A DNA stretch of 60,553 bases, from the NCBI GenBank assembly GCA_026984455.1, contig JALSSC010000029.1, positions 1-60,553 of the forward strand, written 5' to 3'. This document shows positions 28,595 to 37,498 of the stretch, one piece after another. Origin of the DNA: Chromatiaceae bacterium (lineage in GTDB: Bacteria > Pseudomonadota > Gammaproteobacteria > Chromatiales > Chromatiaceae). The notes below the pieces were generated by a model. The model had not been told where the DNA came from. It saw only the letters and a list, made by a program, of their open reading frames with translations, and made no database searches. The position numbers were made by a program, and so were the translations under genes. Position 1 is the stretch's first letter. Each line of letters starts with the position of its first letter.

Positions 28595-29365
28595 TCAGGT
28601 CTTGATGCCCACGCCCCGATGCAACAGCGTGAGGGCCACGGCCCCGAGGACCAGGATGAAGGCGATCACCACCCCGAAGGCGATCCACAGGGGGATGTCG
28701 GTCACGCCCAACAGGCCATAACGGAAGGCGTTGATCATGTACAGCACGGGGTTGCCCAGGGACAGCTCGCGCCAGGGCGATCCCAGGAGGTCGATGGAGT
28801 AGAACACCCCGCCCAGATAGGTCAGGGGCGTGAGCACGAAGGTGGGGATGATGGAGATGTCGTCGAAGCTGTTGGCATAGATGGCGTTGATGAAACCGGC
28901 CAGGCCGAACAACACCGCGGTCAGCACCAGGATGCCCAGGCTCACCCCCAGGCTGTACAGATGCACCTCGGTGAACACCAGGGCGACGGCCGTGACGGCC
29001 GCCCCCACCGCCAGACCGCGGGCCACGGCCCCGCTCACATAGCCGGCGAGCACCACCCAGTCCGGCATGGGCGAGACCAGGAGTTCCTCCACGAAATGGC
29101 CGAACTTGGCCTGGTAGAAGGAGGACACGGCGTTGGCATAGGCGTTGGTGATGACCCCCATGAGGATCAGGCCGGGGACGATGAAGTCGATGTAGGCATA
29201 GCCGTCCATGGGGCCGATACGGTCGCCGATGAGGCGGCCGAAGATGGCGAAATAGAGGGCCGTGGTGACCGCCGAGGGGAGGATGGTCTGCACCCAGATA
29301 CGGCTGAAACGCCGCACCTCTTTGCCGACCAGGGTGCGGTAGGCGATCCAGTAGGGATGGTTCAC
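28595..29365 (-). CDS. yadH: ABC-2 type permease (YadH-like)
   Basis: 256 residues with six predicted membrane helices. The N-terminal KEVRRFSRIWVQTILPSAVT and the central SSFYQAKFGHFVEELLVSPM plus FGLAGFINAIYANSFDDISI are the usual YadH blocks. The start is GTG at 29365, overlapping the stop of the ATPase gene as GTGA. It pairs with the YadG-like ATPase; the exported substrate of YadGH is not established. The assignment to YadH within the ABC-2 family is moderately sure. Confidence 0.88.
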   Translation of the reverse strand: MNHPYWIAYRTLVGKEVRRFSRIWVQTILPSAVTTALYFAIFGRLIGDRIGPMDGYAYIDFIVPGLILMGVITNAYANAVSSFYQAKFGHFVEELLVSPMPDWVVLAGYVSGAVARGLAVGAAVTAVALVFTEVHLYSLGVSLGILVLTAVLFGLAGFINAIYANSFDDISIIPTFVLTPLTYLGGVFYSIDLLGSPWRELSLGNPVLYMINAFRYGLLGVTDIPLWIAFGVVIAFILVLGAVALTLLHRGVGIKT

Positions 29366-30285
29366 GCCGCGTCCCCGTCGGAGAGCAGATCGAGCAACAA
29401 CTGCTCCAGGCGGTTCTGTTTGTTGCGCATACTGCGCACCTGGATGCCCTCCCGGTCCAGGGCCACGAACAGGGCGTTGAGGTGGTGCTGGCGATCCACG
29501 CACACCTCCAGGGTATAGGGGTCGGCGAGATGGAACTCGAAGTCTTCGAGATCCGGCGGGGCATGCAGGGGCTCGGCCAGATTCAGGACGAAGCCCTCGG
29601 CGTGCAACCGCCCCAGGACCTCCGCCACCGGCGCCTGTTCCACCACCCGGCCGCGGTTGATGATCCCCAGGTTGCGGCACAGGGTCTCCGCCTCGTCCAG
29701 ATAGTGGGTGGTGAGAATGATGGTCACCCCCTCGCGGTTCAGAGCCCGCATGAAGTGCCACATGGAACGGCGGATCTCGATATCCACCCCTGCGGTGGGC
29801 TCGTCCAGGATCAGCAACCGCGGCCGGTGGACCAGGGCACGGGCGATCATCAGGCGGCGCTTCATCCCCCCGGAGAGCTGGCGGGCCATCACCCGGCGTT
29901 TGTCCCAGAGGTCGAGTTGCCGCAGGTAGCGTTCGGCCCGCTCCCGGGCCTGCGGGCGGGGCACGCCGTAATAGCCCGCCTGGTTGATGAGGATCTCCTC
30001 CACCGGCTCGAACTGGTTGAAGTTGAACTCCTGGGGCACCAGGCCGATGGCGCGTTTGACCTCCGCCCGCTCCCGGTCGAGGTCGTGGCCGAACACGGAC
30101 ACCCGCCCGCCCGACTTGTTCACCAGGGAACAGACGATGCCGATGGCGGTGGACTTGCCCGCCCCATTGGGCCCGAGGAGGGCGAAGAAATCCCCGGCCT
30201 CCACCCGCAGGTCCACCCCGCGCAGGGCCTCCGGACCGTTCGGATAGGTCTTGCGCAGACCCTCGATGTGCAGGGCCGTGGTCAA
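29362..30285 (-). CDS. yadG: ABC transporter ATPase (YadG-like)
   Basis: 307 residues. Walker A is GPNGAGKST, the signature ARQLSGGMKRRLMIARAL is present, Walker B is LLILDEPTAGVD and the H-loop is TTHYLDEAE. The C-terminal 80 residues form the small extra domain typical of ABC-2 drug/polysaccharide ATPases. It is coupled by 4-base overlaps to queD upstream and to the permease downstream. Confidence 0.93.
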   Translation of the reverse strand: MTTALHIEGLRKTYPNGPEALRGVDLRVEAGDFFALLGPNGAGKSTAIGIVCSLVNKSGGRVSVFGHDLDRERAEVKRAIGLVPQEFNFNQFEPVEEILINQAGYYGVPRPQARERAERYLRQLDLWDKRRVMARQLSGGMKRRLMIARALVHRPRLLILDEPTAGVDIEIRRSMWHFMRALNREGVTIILTTHYLDEAETLCRNLGIINRGRVVEQAPVAEVLGRLHAEGFVLNLAEPLHAPPDLEDFEFHLADPYTLEVCVDRQHHLNALFVALDREGIQVRSMRNKQNRLEQLLLDLLSDGDAA

Positions 30286-30683
30286 GGCCGGTAACTCGCG
30301 CTGGCGCTCCCGGTCTCGAACAGGGTGACCTCCACCACCGGGAAGCCCGCCTCGCGCACGGCCTCGAAGATCAGACGGGCGATGTTCTCGGCGGTGGGGT
30401 GAGTGTCCATGGGATAGGCGCGCTCACCCTGGGCCTGAAGCAACGGCAGCACCGGATCGTCCCGATGCAACAGCATGTTGTGGTCGATCTCCCCCTGCAA
30501 CCACTCCTTGAGGAAGCCGCCGATGTCGGCGAAGTCGGTCACCATGCCCTGGGCGTCCAGGCACTCCGCCTCCAGGCGCACCAGGACCCGGGCGCTGTGG
30601 CCGTGGAGATGGCGGCACGGCCCCCGGTGGCCCAGCAGGCGGTGCCCGTAACAGAAGGAGATCTCTTTGCTGACGCTGTACAT
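30282..30683 (-). CDS. queD: 6-carboxytetrahydropterin synthase family (QueD-like)
   Basis: 133 residues. Zinc ligands and the active-site Cys are seen in YGHRLLGHRGPCRHLHGHS, and the later DFADIGGFLKEWL, DHNMLL and THPTAENIAR blocks are family standard. QueD makes the carboxytetrahydropterin precursor of queuosine. The ATG at 30683 (MYSVSKEISFCYGH) fits the family start better than an upstream one. It overlaps the ATPase gene by ATGA. No other queuosine genes are in the window, so a pterin-related role other than queuosine cannot be excluded. Confidence 0.88.
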   Translation of the reverse strand: MYSVSKEISFCYGHRLLGHRGPCRHLHGHSARVLVRLEAECLDAQGMVTDFADIGGFLKEWLQGEIDHNMLLHRDDPVLPLLQAQGERAYPMDTHPTAENIARLIFEAVREAGFPVVEVTLFETGSASASYRP

Positions 30684-30761
30684 GGGGACCCTAGGATACG
30701 CAAGCCGGGAGGAGAGCACCACGATGGTCTATTCTATACCCGCCCCCGACACCGTGAACCG

Positions 30762-31484
30762 CTACCGGCAACACCTCTGCACCCGGCTGAGGATCCCCCT
30801 CAGGATGTTGATCTCGTCGGGGTCCGGGCGGGCCCGGTCGAACAGCCGCCGCAGGCGCCGCAGGAGGGTGCGGTGCTGGCCCGGCTTGACGAAGCCGATC
30901 TGCTCCAGGGTGGCGGCCAGGTGGGCATGGAAGCCGTCGAGCATGGGCGGATCGGCCACCGGGCGGTCTTCCCCCGGGGACCAGGCCCCGGCGCGGATGC
31001 GGGTGCGCAGCTCGTAGGCGTAGATCTGCACCGCGGCGGCGAGGTTGAGGGAACCGAAATCAGGATTCGTATCCACCCGGGTGAGGGCCTGGCAGCGGTC
31101 CAGTTCGGGGTTCGAGAGGCCGCTGGCCTCGCGCCCGAAGACCAGGGCGACCGGGCCCTGGGCGGCCTCGGCGAGGAGGCGTTCGGCACAGGCGCGGGGA
31201 TCGAGTTCCGGCCACTCGATGGTGCGCCGGCGGGCGCTGGCGCCCACCACGAAGCGGCAGCCGGCCAGGGCCGTGGATAGTCGGTCGTGGACCGGAGCCG
31301 CAGCGAGGAGATCGTCGGCCCCGGAGGCGCGGGCGGTGGCCTCGGCATCGGGGAAGCGCCTGGGGGCCACCAGATGCAGATCGTGCAGGCCCATGGTCTT
31401 CATGGCCCGCGCCGCGGCGCCGATGTTTCCGGGGTGGCTGGTGCCCACCAGCACGAAGCGGATGGGGAGGGCGGACCCGGGCAC
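30762..31484 (-). CDS. trmJ: tRNA (cytidine/uridine-2'-O-)-methyltransferase TrmJ
   Basis: 240 residues, SPOUT-fold. Family motifs in order: IRFVLVGTSHPGNIGAAARAMKTMG (partly quoted), VFGREASGLSNPEL and PDFGSLNLAAAVQIYAYELR, which form the knotted SAM site. The C-terminal helical extension (about 165-240) is typical of TrmJ. It 2'-O-methylates position 32 of certain tRNAs. It lies 10 bases downstream of suhB; the suhB-trmJ adjacency is common in Gammaproteobacteria (often followed by iscR, absent here). Confidence 0.92.
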   Translation of the reverse strand: MPGSALPIRFVLVGTSHPGNIGAAARAMKTMGLHDLHLVAPRRFPDAEATARASGADDLLAAAPVHDRLSTALAGCRFVVGASARRRTIEWPELDPRACAERLLAEAAQGPVALVFGREASGLSNPELDRCQALTRVDTNPDFGSLNLAAAVQIYAYELRTRIRAGAWSPGEDRPVADPPMLDGFHAHLAATLEQIGFVKPGQHRTLLRRLRRLFDRARPDPDEINILRGILSRVQRCCR

Positions 31485-31494
31485 GGAACGGCCT

Positions 31495-32292
31495 TCAGGC
31501 GCGGAGGGCGTCCGAAAGGAAGGGCCGGATGCGCTCCAGCAGGGCCCGTTGGACCTTGAGGCCGCCGGCCACCACGTTACCGGTCTGCAGATGGCGCCTG
31601 CCGCCGGCGAGGTCGGTCACCACCCCGCCGGCCTCCTGCACCAAGAGGGCCCCGGCGGCGAAGTCCCAAGGGGCCAGGCCCAGTTCCCAGAAGCCGTCCA
31701 GGCGGCCGGCGGCCACATAGGCGAAGTCGAGGGCCGCGGAGCCCGGCCGGCGGATGCCGGCGGTGTCCTGGATCAGGGCCTCGAACATACCCAGATAGGC
31801 CTTGAGATGACGGTGGTCGCGATACGGGAAGCCGGTACCGAGCAGGGCGCCGTCCAGAGCGAGGCGCTGGGTGACGCGCAGGCGGCGGTCGTTGAGGTGG
31901 GCGCCGCGGCCCTGGAGGGCGGTGAAGAGTTCCTCGCGCAGGGGGTCGTAGACCAGGCCCACCTCCAGACGGCCCTTGTGGGTCAGGGCGATGGAGATGG
32001 AGAACTGGGGGAAGCCGTGCAGATAGTTGGTGGTGCCGTCCAGGGGGTCGATGATCCACTGGTAGTCCCCCCCGCCTTGGGCGCCGCTCTCCTCGGCGAG
32101 GATGGCGTGATCGGGGAACTTCTCCCGCAGGACCTGGATGATGGTGGCCTCCGACTGCCGGTCCACCTCGCTGACGAAGTCGTTGCGCTGTTTCTCGTCG
32201 ATGCGCAGGGACTCGGCGTGACCGTAGTAGCGCAGGAGGACGCGGCCGGCCTTGCGGGCGGCGCGGATGGCGATGTTGAGCATGGGGCGCAT
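31495..32292 (-). CDS. suhB: Inositol-1-monophosphatase family protein SuhB
   Basis: 265 residues. Metal-binding motifs are complete: EESG (about 70), IIDPLDGTTNYLHGFP (about 83-98) and WDFAAGALLVQEAGG (about 212-226). The N-terminal MRPMLNIAIRAARKAG matches the SuhB start; Met-4 is an alternative. SuhB acts as a phosphatase in vitro and, in enterobacteria, as a Nus-complex partner in rRNA antitermination. Upstream of trmJ on the same strand. Confidence 0.94.
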   Translation of the reverse strand: MRPMLNIAIRAARKAGRVLLRYYGHAESLRIDEKQRNDFVSEVDRQSEATIIQVLREKFPDHAILAEESGAQGGGDYQWIIDPLDGTTNYLHGFPQFSISIALTHKGRLEVGLVYDPLREELFTALQGRGAHLNDRRLRVTQRLALDGALLGTGFPYRDHRHLKAYLGMFEALIQDTAGIRRPGSAALDFAYVAAGRLDGFWELGLAPWDFAAGALLVQEAGGVVTDLAGGRRHLQTGNVVAGGLKVQRALLERIRPFLSDALRA

Positions 32293-32390
32293 GGGGGCGG
32301 CACCTTACCCGAAACGGCGGGTGGCGGAAAGGGGGTGGCCTGCGCAGCGGCCGGGCAGAGGGTTCAGAGAGGCCATGGGCCAGGCTCCGT

Positions 32391-35300
32391 TCAATCCCTC
32401 CCGGCGCGCCGCCGCGAGAAGGTGCGATAGAGGCTCGGCAATACGAACAGGGTCAGCAGGGTGCTGGAGGCCAGCCCTCCCACCACCACCGTGGCCAGGG
32501 GCCGCTGCACCTCGGAACCGATCCCATCGGACAACAGCATGGGAATCAGGCCCAGGGCGGCGATGAAGGCAGTCATCAAGACCGGGCGCAGACGCGACGA
32601 GGCACCCTGAAGCACGGCGTCGTCCATGGGTCGGCCGGCCTCCAGATTCTGGTTGATGGCGTTCACCATCACCACCCCGTTGAGCACCGCCACCCCGAAC
32701 AGGGCGATGAAGCCGATGGAACCGGGTACCGAGAGATACTGACCGGTCCAGTAGAGGGCGGCGATGCCGCCGATCAGGGCCAGGGGCACGTTGAGCATGA
32801 TGAGCAGGGCCTGCGCGAAGGAATGGAAGGCGAAATAGAGGAGCAGGAAGATCAGGCCCAGAGACAGGGGCACCACGATCATCAGGCGACGCTGGGCGCG
32901 TTCCTGATTCTCGAACTGGCCACCGAAGACCACCGCATATCCCGGCGGCAGATCGATCTCCCGGGCGATGCGCTGGCGCAGTTCGGCCACCAGGCCACCC
33001 ATGTCCCGCCCGGAGACGTTGGCCTGGATCACCACCCGCCGCTGCACGTCGTCACGGCGGATCTGCGGCGGCCCGGATTCCACGGCCACCCGGGCCACCT
33101 CGCCCAGGCGCACCCAGGCCCCGTTGGGGGCCTGGAGGATCAGGGCCTCGATGGCCTCCACGTCTTTGCGGTAGGGCGCCGCCAAACGCACGTAGATGTC
33201 GTAACGCTCGTTGCCCTGTATCACCTGCCCCGCCCCGGCCCCGCCGATACCGTCGGCCACCAGGTCCATCACCTGGGCCACGGCGATGCCGTAGCGGGCC
33301 AGGCGCTCGCGGTCGGGCCGCACCACCAACTGCGCCTCGCCGGCGATCTGCTCCATCTCCACATCGCGGGTGCCCTGGATCCTGCGGGTGAGGGCCTCGA
33401 TGGCCTTGCCCTTCTCCGCCAGGACCTTCAGGTCGGGACCGAACAGCTTGATGGCCAGTTGCGCCTTCACCCCGGAGAGCAGTTCGTCCACCCGGGTGGC
33501 GATGGGCTGAGAGAAGTTGAACAGGAGCCCCGGATGCACCTCCAGGGCGGCCTGGAGACGCTCCTGGAGTTCGCGGCGGGTGCGGGCGCTGGTCCATTGG
33601 GCCATGGGCTTCAGGCCGACGAAGATCTCCACATTGGAGACCGGCTCGGGATCGCCCCCCACCTCGGCGCGCCCCACCCGGCTGGAGGCATAGGTCACCT
33701 CCGGGAACTGCATGAGGGCGGCCTCCAGCTTGCGTGCCACCCCCAGGGCCGTATCCAGGCTGGACGAAGGGGCCAGGGTCACGCGGATATTGAGGGTGCC
33801 CTCCTCCAGCTCGGGGACGAATTCGGTGCCCAGCCTGGGCAGCAGCATCAGGGCGCCCGCGAACAGGGCCAGGGCGATGAGCACCACCCCCCAACGGGCC
33901 TTGAGGGCCAGGCCCAACAGGTGCCGGTAGGCCCAGTCGAAGGGCACGAAGACCCAACTGTCGCGGTGCCTCAGCCCCTTGCGGAAGACGAAGCTGGCCA
34001 GGGCCGGCATCACCATCAGGGCCACCGCCAGGGAGGTGATCATGGCCAGGCAGATGGATACCGCCATGGGCTGGAAGAGCTTGCCCTCCACCCCCTCCAG
34101 GGCGAACAGGGGGGCGAAGACCACGATGATGATGAGCACGGCGTAGAACACCGGCCGGCCCACCTCCCGCGCCGCCTCCTGGATACGCAGGGCGATGCCG
34201 TGGCGGGCGTCCGCCGCGGCGTAGGGATCGGCATCGCCCGGGGCCAGGGCCCGGCGGGCGTGGGGTTCGTGGGTGGGATCGGGATGAGAAAGGTGCTTGA
34301 AGATGTTCTCCATCATCACCACCGAGCCATCCACCATCATGCCGATGGCGATGGCCAGGCCGCCCAGCGACATGAGATTGGCCGAGAGTCCCCAGCCGCT
34401 CATGGCGGTGAGGGCCAGCCCCACCGACAGGGGCACCGAGATCAACACCAACAGGGTGGCGCGCAGGTTGAGCAGGAATAACAGCAGCACCACCACGATG
34501 AGGACGAAGGCCTCGCCGAGGGCCCGCGTCACCGTCTCCACCGCCTTGCCCACCAACTCGGCCTGATCGTAGAAGGGCTCCAGACGCACCCCCTCGGGCA
34601 GGGCCTGTTGGATGGCCGGCAGGCGTGCCTTCACCTGGTCGATGGTGGTCTTGGTATTCGCCCCCAGGCGCTTGAGGACGATGCCCACCACCACCTCGCC
34701 CAGGGCCTGGGGACGGCCCTCGGCATCGCGCCGGGTCATGCTCACCGCACCCTGGCGGATCTCGCCGCCAAAGCCCACCTGGGCGATGTCGCCCACCCGC
34801 ACCAGGGTGCCCTCGTGTTCCTTCAGGGGGATATCCGCGATGTCGCGCAGGCCGTCCTCACCGGCACGCAGCCAGCCCACCCCGCGGATCACCAGTTGCT
34901 CGGCGCCACGGTCCAGATACCAGCCGCCGGCGTTGCGGTTGTTGGCCTCGATGGCCGCGCGCACGTCCTCCAGGTGGATGCCGTGGGCGAGCAGCCGGCG
35001 ATGATCCACGTTGACCTGATACTGGCGCACCTCGCCGCCGAAGGAGAGCACGTCGGTGACCCCGTCCACCGGCAACAGCAACAGCTTCACCACCCAGTCG
35101 TTGAGGCTGCGCAGGGCCATGGGGCCGTATCTGTCCGGATCTTCGGAACGCAGGATGTATTGGAACACCTGTCCCAGCCCCGAGGTGTTCGGTCCCATCT
35201 CCGGGGTGCCCACCCCGGCGGGGATCTGCGTGCGGGCATCCTGCAAGCGCTCGAACACCAGTTGCCGGGCGAAATAGATGTCCGTGCCCTCCTTGAAGAC

Positions 35301-35585
35301 CACCGTGATGACGGACAACCCGGTCTTGGATATGGAACGCACGGATTCCACGTCGGGCAGGGCGTACATGACCGCCTCGATGGGGAAGGTGATGAGCTGT
35401 TCCACCTCCTCGGCCGCCAGCCCGCGGGCCTCGGTGTTGATCTGCACCTGAACGTTGGTGACGTCGGGGAAGGCGTCCAGCTTGAGGCGGGGGATCAGGG
35501 CCGCGGCGGCGCCCAGGGCGGCGACCAGGCCGAGCAGCACCAACAGCCGGTTGGCCACCGACCAGTCGATCAGACGATTGAGCAT
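32391..35585 (-). CDS. Heavy-metal efflux RND pump (CzcA/CusA family)
   Basis: 1064 residues, 12-helix RND pump. N-terminal MLNRLIDWSVANRLLVLLGL, LDAFPDVTNVQVQINTEARG and the TM4 motif IGMMVDGSVVMMEN identify the heavy-metal efflux group. Metal specificity is not clear: AIG-x3-D resembles the Cu/Ag group whereas D-G-S-V-V resembles the divalent-metal group. The loop after TM4 carries an insertion of about 30 residues rich in His, Asp and Pro (HPDPTHEPHARRALAPGDAD) before the next helix. It sits 10 bases after the CzcB-like gene; no outer membrane channel gene accompanies it. Confidence 0.92.
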   Translation of the reverse strand: MLNRLIDWSVANRLLVLLGLVAALGAAAALIPRLKLDAFPDVTNVQVQINTEARGLAAEEVEQLITFPIEAVMYALPDVESVRSISKTGLSVITVVFKEGTDIYFARQLVFERLQDARTQIPAGVGTPEMGPNTSGLGQVFQYILRSEDPDRYGPMALRSLNDWVVKLLLLPVDGVTDVLSFGGEVRQYQVNVDHRRLLAHGIHLEDVRAAIEANNRNAGGWYLDRGAEQLVIRGVGWLRAGEDGLRDIADIPLKEHEGTLVRVGDIAQVGFGGEIRQGAVSMTRRDAEGRPQALGEVVVGIVLKRLGANTKTTIDQVKARLPAIQQALPEGVRLEPFYDQAELVGKAVETVTRALGEAFVLIVVVLLLFLLNLRATLLVLISVPLSVGLALTAMSGWGLSANLMSLGGLAIAIGMMVDGSVVMMENIFKHLSHPDPTHEPHARRALAPGDADPYAAADARHGIALRIQEAAREVGRPVFYAVLIIIVVFAPLFALEGVEGKLFQPMAVSICLAMITSLAVALMVMPALASFVFRKGLRHRDSWVFVPFDWAYRHLLGLALKARWGVVLIALALFAGALMLLPRLGTEFVPELEEGTLNIRVTLAPSSSLDTALGVARKLEAALMQFPEVTYASSRVGRAEVGGDPEPVSNVEIFVGLKPMAQWTSARTRRELQERLQAALEVHPGLLFNFSQPIATRVDELLSGVKAQLAIKLFGPDLKVLAEKGKAIEALTRRIQGTRDVEMEQIAGEAQLVVRPDRERLARYGIAVAQVMDLVADGIGGAGAGQVIQGNERYDIYVRLAAPYRKDVEAIEALILQAPNGAWVRLGEVARVAVESGPPQIRRDDVQRRVVIQANVSGRDMGGLVAELRQRIAREIDLPPGYAVVFGGQFENQERAQRRLMIVVPLSLGLIFLLLYFAFHSFAQALLIMLNVPLALIGGIAALYWTGQYLSVPGSIGFIALFGVAVLNGVVMVNAINQNLEAGRPMDDAVLQGASSRLRPVLMTAFIAALGLIPMLLSDGIGSEVQRPLATVVVGGLASSTLLTLFVLPSLYRTFSRRRAGRD

Positions 35586-35595
35586 GGTTGACCCC

Positions 35596-36720
35596 TTAGT
35601 GGTTGTGGACCGCGAAACCGGACTTGGCCAACTCCGACTGGACGAAGAAGGCCCCCCGGGTCACCACCCGGGTGCCAGGGGTGATGCCCTCCACCACCAG
35701 GCCGTCACCGGAGCGGCCGGTCACCTCCACCTCCCGGGGCTCGAATTCACCCGGTTCGTGCTCCACGAACACCTGCCAGTCGCCGTCCGGGCTGCGCAGG
35801 ACCGCGGATTCCGGCAGTACCAGACCCTGGGCGCCCCCGGCACCGGCGGCGATGCGCACGGCCACGAACTCCCCCGGATGCAGGCGGTCATCGGGGTTGG
35901 GCACCTCGATACGCACCCCCAGGGTACGGGTGGTGCGGTCCAGGCTGTGGTGGATCTGCGCCACCCGCCCCTCGACCCAGCGACCGGCCACCCTTACCCA
36001 GGCGCGCGCCCCCGGGGCGATACGCCGGACCCGGCCGGCCTCGATTCGGGCCTCCACCCAGAGGCGGGACTCGTCGCTGATGAGGAACAGGGGATCGCCC
36101 GGCCGCACCATCTGCCCGATGACGAAGTCGTCCTCGATCACCGTCCCCGGAATGCCGGCATGGAGATCGAAGCGGCCGTCGGCCCGGTCCACCCGCTTGC
36201 CCCGGGCCATGCGCGCGATGTCGGCGGCACTCATGCCATAGGCCAGCAAACGGGCGCGGGCCTCCTGGGCGGCGATACGGGCATCCTCGTAACTGCGTTC
36301 CGAGACCACCTGGCGGCCCAGTTTGCGCACCCGCCGCCAGTCGTTCTCGGCGCTCAGGAGCTTCGACTGGGCCTCGGCCATCGCCACGCTGGAGAGGGTG
36401 ACCAGACGCTGGCCCTTCTTCACGTGCTCGCCCAGGCGGGCATGGCGGGCCACCACCTGGGCCTGAATCCTGGGGGTCACCCGAAGGGTGGCGTAACGGT
36501 CCAGGGTCACCTCGCCTGGGGCCCGGATCTCCTGGGTCAGGGGCTGGGGCCGGAGGGTCCGGACCTGGATGCCCCCTCGCTGCATCTGCTCGGGGCCGAG
36601 GTGGACGCCGCCCTCTTCGGCGGCGCCGTGTTCGTGGGCCGGGCCCTCGGCGGACCGGGCCGGGGAGGGCCCAAGGAGGCAAAGCCCCAACAGGAAGGGG
36701 AAGGCAAAGGGATAGGACAT
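35596..36720 (-). CDS. RND periplasmic adaptor (CzcB/CusB family)
   Basis: 374 residues from the ATG at 36720, which gives a normal signal peptide (SYPFAFPFLLGLCLLGPSPA). A longer reading to 36795 adds a basic lead that would spoil it. A His-containing N-terminal stretch (GPAHEHGAAEEGGVHLG) follows. The adaptor core has APGEVTLDRYATLRVTPRIQ, a helical hairpin (AEAQSKLLSAENDWRRVRKL) and barrel strands ending VVTRGAFFVQSELAKSGF. It bridges the inner membrane pump and an outer membrane channel. Confidence 0.92.
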   Translation of the reverse strand: MSYPFAFPFLLGLCLLGPSPARSAEGPAHEHGAAEEGGVHLGPEQMQRGGIQVRTLRPQPLTQEIRAPGEVTLDRYATLRVTPRIQAQVVARHARLGEHVKKGQRLVTLSSVAMAEAQSKLLSAENDWRRVRKLGRQVVSERSYEDARIAAQEARARLLAYGMSAADIARMARGKRVDRADGRFDLHAGIPGTVIEDDFVIGQMVRPGDPLFLISDESRLWVEARIEAGRVRRIAPGARAWVRVAGRWVEGRVAQIHHSLDRTTRTLGVRIEVPNPDDRLHPGEFVAVRIAAGAGGAQGLVLPESAVLRSPDGDWQVFVEHEPGEFEPREVEVTGRSGDGLVVEGITPGTRVVTRGAFFVQSELAKSGFAVHNH

Positions 36721-36821
36721 GGATCTGCTCCTGACGGGCGCGCGAACGCGCCACGGGATTCTCGACGGGAAGGGCGGCGCGGGGCATCGGGCCACCGACC
36801 GCCTGGACGGACAGGGGAGAA

Positions 36822-37154
36822 TCAGGCCCGGATGGGCGGGCGGAGCAGAGCCTCGGGGGTATGGGCCGTCGCCGCCGGGGAAAACCGGGCGCGGAAGACC
36901 CCGGAGAACGGGAGCGGAGGGAAGGCCTCGGCGGCCGTCAGGCCCAGGAGGTGGGCGGCGGCGTGGCCACAGCAGTCCCCGCAGCCGGCACCCGGATCGG
37001 CCTGCCCCCCGTCATGGGAGGGTTCACCCACGAAGGGGGCCTGATCCGCCATGGGCGGATGCGCGTCCGCCGCCACCGCCATCCCGAAGCCCAGGATGGA
37101 CAGCGAGATCCAGACGGCCAGGAGGCGGCGGATCAGGGGCGAACGCGGGAACAT
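36822..37154 (-). CDS. Small secreted Cys/His protein, CzcI-like
   Basis: 110 residues with a signal peptide (RRLLAVWISLSILGFGMAVAADA). The mature part has several His residues and a compact CGDCCGHAAAH motif that could bind metal, and ends in LLRPPIRA. The layout (short, secreted, Cys/His cluster, Pro/Arg tail, first of a czc-type unit) resembles CzcI of metal-resistance operons. The similarity is by architecture, not by a confident alignment. It precedes the adaptor gene by 101 bases on the same strand. The ATG at 37154 is preferred over one at 37355, whose lead is not protein-like. Confidence 0.6.
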   Translation of the reverse strand: MFPRSPLIRRLLAVWISLSILGFGMAVAADAHPPMADQAPFVGEPSHDGGQADPGAGCGDCCGHAAAHLLGLTAAEAFPPLPFSGVFRARFSPAATAHTPEALLRPPIRA

Positions 37155-37345
37155 GGAGCGGGGATCATTGGCGGATGACGACTGTAGGAACGGTGGAGAT
37201 TGTTTCACGCCCCGGCCGGCAGGGCAACCGAGGTAACGGCGAGAGGGAAGGCCGCGGCCGCCCTGATTCTCCTCCTGCCGCCACTGGGTTGATAACGAAG
37301 GCCCTCTCCCCTCCGGGAAGAGGGGTTGGGGTGAAGGGAGATCAG

Positions 37346-37421
37346 CACCTCTCATCTCGATATGTCCCTTTATCTTTCATAGCCTTATCCATGTATCCCC
37401 TGAAAAATGGGGAGACGCCGG
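37346..37421 (+). mobile_element. Solo end of the IS type found at 38276-38982
   Basis: Bases 37369-37421 match 38930-38982 with a single mismatch over 53 bases; weaker ungapped similarity extends the match to 76 bases (37346 and 38907). The last 21 bases (TGAAAAATGGGGAGACGCCG plus G) are the terminal repeat. The terminal tip faces the PEP-CTERM gene. The body of this IS copy is not present to the left, so it is a remnant. Confidence 0.75.
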
Positions 37422-37449
37422 TCGGTGAGGCATGCGTCATCTACGACGC

Positions 37450-37476
37450 AAAAGACGCCCGCTCAGGGCGGGCGTC
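37450..37476 (-). terminator. Intrinsic terminator of the PEP-CTERM gene
   Basis: On the minus strand GACGCCCGC and GCGGGCGTC (37454-37476) form a perfect 9-bp GC-rich stem with a 5-base loop, directly followed by TTTT. It lies 22 bases beyond the stop codon of the gene, so that gene is a single transcription unit. Confidence 0.85.
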
Positions 37477-37498
37477 GCAGAAGCAATCTCAAAAGGTT

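Noticed and set aside
26224..28605. 793-codon plus-strand frame opposite mrcB
   Set aside because: No domain is recognisable and composition is typical of antisense to GC-rich coding DNA; PBP1B motifs are complete on the other strand.
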